Assembly: GCF_000419525.1 (NCBI RefSeq)
Contig: NZ_ATTE01000001.1
Location: forward strand, 2,712,655 to 2,776,654
DNA from: Leucothrix mucor DSM 2157
GTDB lineage: Bacteria > Pseudomonadota > Gammaproteobacteria > Thiotrichales > Thiotrichaceae
Direction of reading: 5' to 3'
DNA: 64,000 bases
Shown here: one piece after another, positions 62,852-64,000 of the stretch
Layout of the letters: each line of letters begins with the position of its first letter
Numbering within the stretch: the stretch's first letter is position 1
Made by a program: the position numbers and the translations under genes
The notes under the pieces: generated by a model
What the model was told of the DNA's origin: nothing
Seen by the model: the letters and a program-made list of their open reading frames with translations, nothing else
The model's database searches: none

Positions 62852-64000
62852 TCAGGGCTTACCGCAACCTTGAGGCATGGTGTTCACAGGCAAAGTAGCC
62901 AACGGTTTGTTCGACTGATCGGCATAGCTTAAACCGTAGCCATATTCAAATAAGGGCTTATTCTTACCTGTTAGTGCTTGCTCAAAGGCTGGCAATTTAA
63001 ACTGTTTGATATGACTAGGCACACGGTTAATTGTGGTGGAACAAGGATGTCCCGGCCAGCTATACGCTAACCTGCCCTTAAAGTCATAACGCACTTTGCC
63101 ATTCGCATTCTTAAACATAACATCACTGATTCCATCGGCTTCGGTGCCCGGTAACCAGGCCGCGATAACGGCGTCAGAGGCATTCAGGTAGTCGTTAATA
63201 TATAAGGGTCTACCAGAGTACAGCACCGTGACGACCTTAAGCCCTTTTTGCTTGAGCGAGCGAATCAGCGCCAGATCTTTCTTATGAGTATCGCTTAGGG
63301 TAGATAACTGCAGTGTTTTCTTGCCCTTGATGTCACCAAAGAACTCGGTATAAGGCCTCTCACCAATCACAACTACTGCCGTATCAACACCATTCAGTTT
63401 TTCAGTGTCAGTCACAACTTTTGATTGCCCTACTAGTTTTGTCACGGCTTGTTTTAGTGTTTTAGAGCCGGGGAAATCTTCTTGTGTATTCTTGGTTCCC
63501 TGCCATGTCATGCTCCAGCCGCCGGTTTGCTTGCTGATATCTTCGAGCGCACTGCCAGCCAGTAATAGCTTATTATCTTGCGCCAGTGGTAGTACTGATC
63601 CATTGTTTTTCAGCAGCACCAATGATTTACGAACAGCTTTACGAGCCAGAGTTCTATGCTCGGCAGCTCCTATCAAAGCCTGATTACCTGCCAATGTGCG
63701 CTTTGATGGGCGTGACTTATTCCACATGCCCGCTCGTAGCTTCATTCTCAGGATACGGCTGACTGCATCATCAATTCGACTCATCGGGATTTCGCCAGTA
63801 GACGCTTGCTTAATCAAGTTCTCACGAAACGCTTTCCAGTCCTTATTGGCAGTCACCATCACAATATCAATACCAGCATTAATTGCCGCTGCGCAGGATT
63901 TAACGCTACACCCCTTGAGTGCCTCATGGCCATTCCAATCTGAAATCACCACGCCATCGAAACCCATTTTTTCTTTTAGTACTTCTGTAATCAAATAATG
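62852..64000 (-). CDS. Glycoside hydrolase family 3 enzyme (beta-glucosidase-like), partial
   Basis: The visible 382 residues are the C-terminal part; the gene continues past the window edge. The first visible stretch (GFDGVVISDWNGHEA) holds the GH3 nucleophile Asp. A later region with SLVLLKNNGSVLPLA belongs to the (alpha/beta)6 domain. LAYSWPGHP and LFEYGYGLSYAD mark the C-terminal end. The likely substrates are beta-glucosides or beta-1,3/1,4-glucans. It faces the export ABC genes on the same strand, 41 nt before them. Confidence 0.9.
   Translation of the reverse strand, partial: HYLITEVLKEKMGFDGVVISDWNGHEALKGCSVKSCAAAINAGIDIVMVTANKDWKAFRENLIKQASTGEIPMSRIDDAVSRILRMKLRAGMWNKSRPSKRTLAGNQALIGAAEHRTLARKAVRKSLVLLKNNGSVLPLAQDNKLLLAGSALEDISKQTGGWSMTWQGTKNTQEDFPGSKTLKQAVTKLVGQSKVVTDTEKLNGVDTAVVVIGERPYTEFFGDIKGKKTLQLSTLSDTHKKDLALIRSLKQKGLKVVTVLYSGRPLYINDYLNASDAVIAAWLPGTEADGISDVMFKNANGKVRYDFKGRLAYSWPGHPCSTTINRVPSHIKQFKLPAFEQALTGKNKPLFEYGYGLSYADQSNKPLATLPVNTMPQGCGKP

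Overview
The window reads as ordinary chromosome of a free-living, aerobic gammaproteobacterium. The evidence is the gene order lolB-ispE-tRNA-Gln-prs next to hemA-prfA-prmC, sspA-sspB below petABC, an aa3-type oxidase with its full assembly set, a type IV pilus minor-pilin/pilY1 cluster and phaB. The combination is compatible with Thiotrichales-like marine lineages, but this is an inference from gene content. There is no rRNA, CRISPR array, prophage or insertion sequence.

Layout. (1) 1-7.9 kb: housekeeping genes (PRPP synthetase, tRNA-Gln, IspE, LolB, a TPR lipoprotein, then divergent HemA, RF1 and PrmC). (2) 7.9-13.9 kb: minus-strand pilV-pilW-pilX-pilY1-pilE. (3) 14-17 kb: a dihydroorotase homologue with altered metal ligands, folA, sspB, sspA. 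(4) 17-30.5 kb: respiratory chain. This holds petABC (bc1 complex), a DUF2189 membrane protein, a di-heme c5-like cytochrome, SURF1, DUF2909, COX3, Cox11, a 35-residue membrane peptide, COX1 and COX2 with a fused cytochrome c, then divergent heme A synthase, an SCO-like protein, heme O synthase and a 59-residue DUF2970 protein. (5) 30.5-33.6 kb: thiamine-type ABC permease and ATPase plus a divergent small-molecule kinase. (6) 33.7-37.6 kb: panB followed by DUF2157, DUF4401 and GDYXXLXY membrane genes, and a FUN14 protein. (7) 37.7-40.1 kb: dusA, a degenerate hydantoinase/oxoprolinase-like ORF and two tandemly duplicated tRNA-Asn genes, each with its own promoter and terminator. (8) 40.1-47.7 kb: GST, Bcr/CflA exporter, mutM, phaB, a CpxRA-like two-component system and an SCO protein. 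(9) 47.8-52.4 kb: a hybrid histidine kinase with a c-heme sensor domain and a divergent GlpD-like oxidase with an elaborate 5' region. (10) 52.5-58.4 kb: a cytoplasmic sulfatase, a sugar ABC importer and a LysR regulator. (11) 58.4-64 kb: a phosphoribosyltransferase, Tat-exported MsrB, a GH26-like lipoprotein, an ABC exporter and a GH3 enzyme cut by the window edge.

How the genes work together. Electrons pass from quinol through the bc1 complex and c-type cytochromes to the aa3-type oxidase, and the oxidase is built by the adjacent SURF1, Cox11, SCO-like, CtaA and CtaB proteins. The sulfatase/ABC/LysR block, with the GlpD-like oxidase facing it, looks like an uptake and desulfation module for a small sulfated organic compound. 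It is the best candidate here for an unassigned metabolic system. Other leads are the degenerate dihydroorotase, the oxoprolinase-like remnant, the tRNA promoter laid over a stop codon, a three-codon leader overlapping the TTG start of dusA, and a 25-bp perfect inverted repeat between mutM and the exporter gene.
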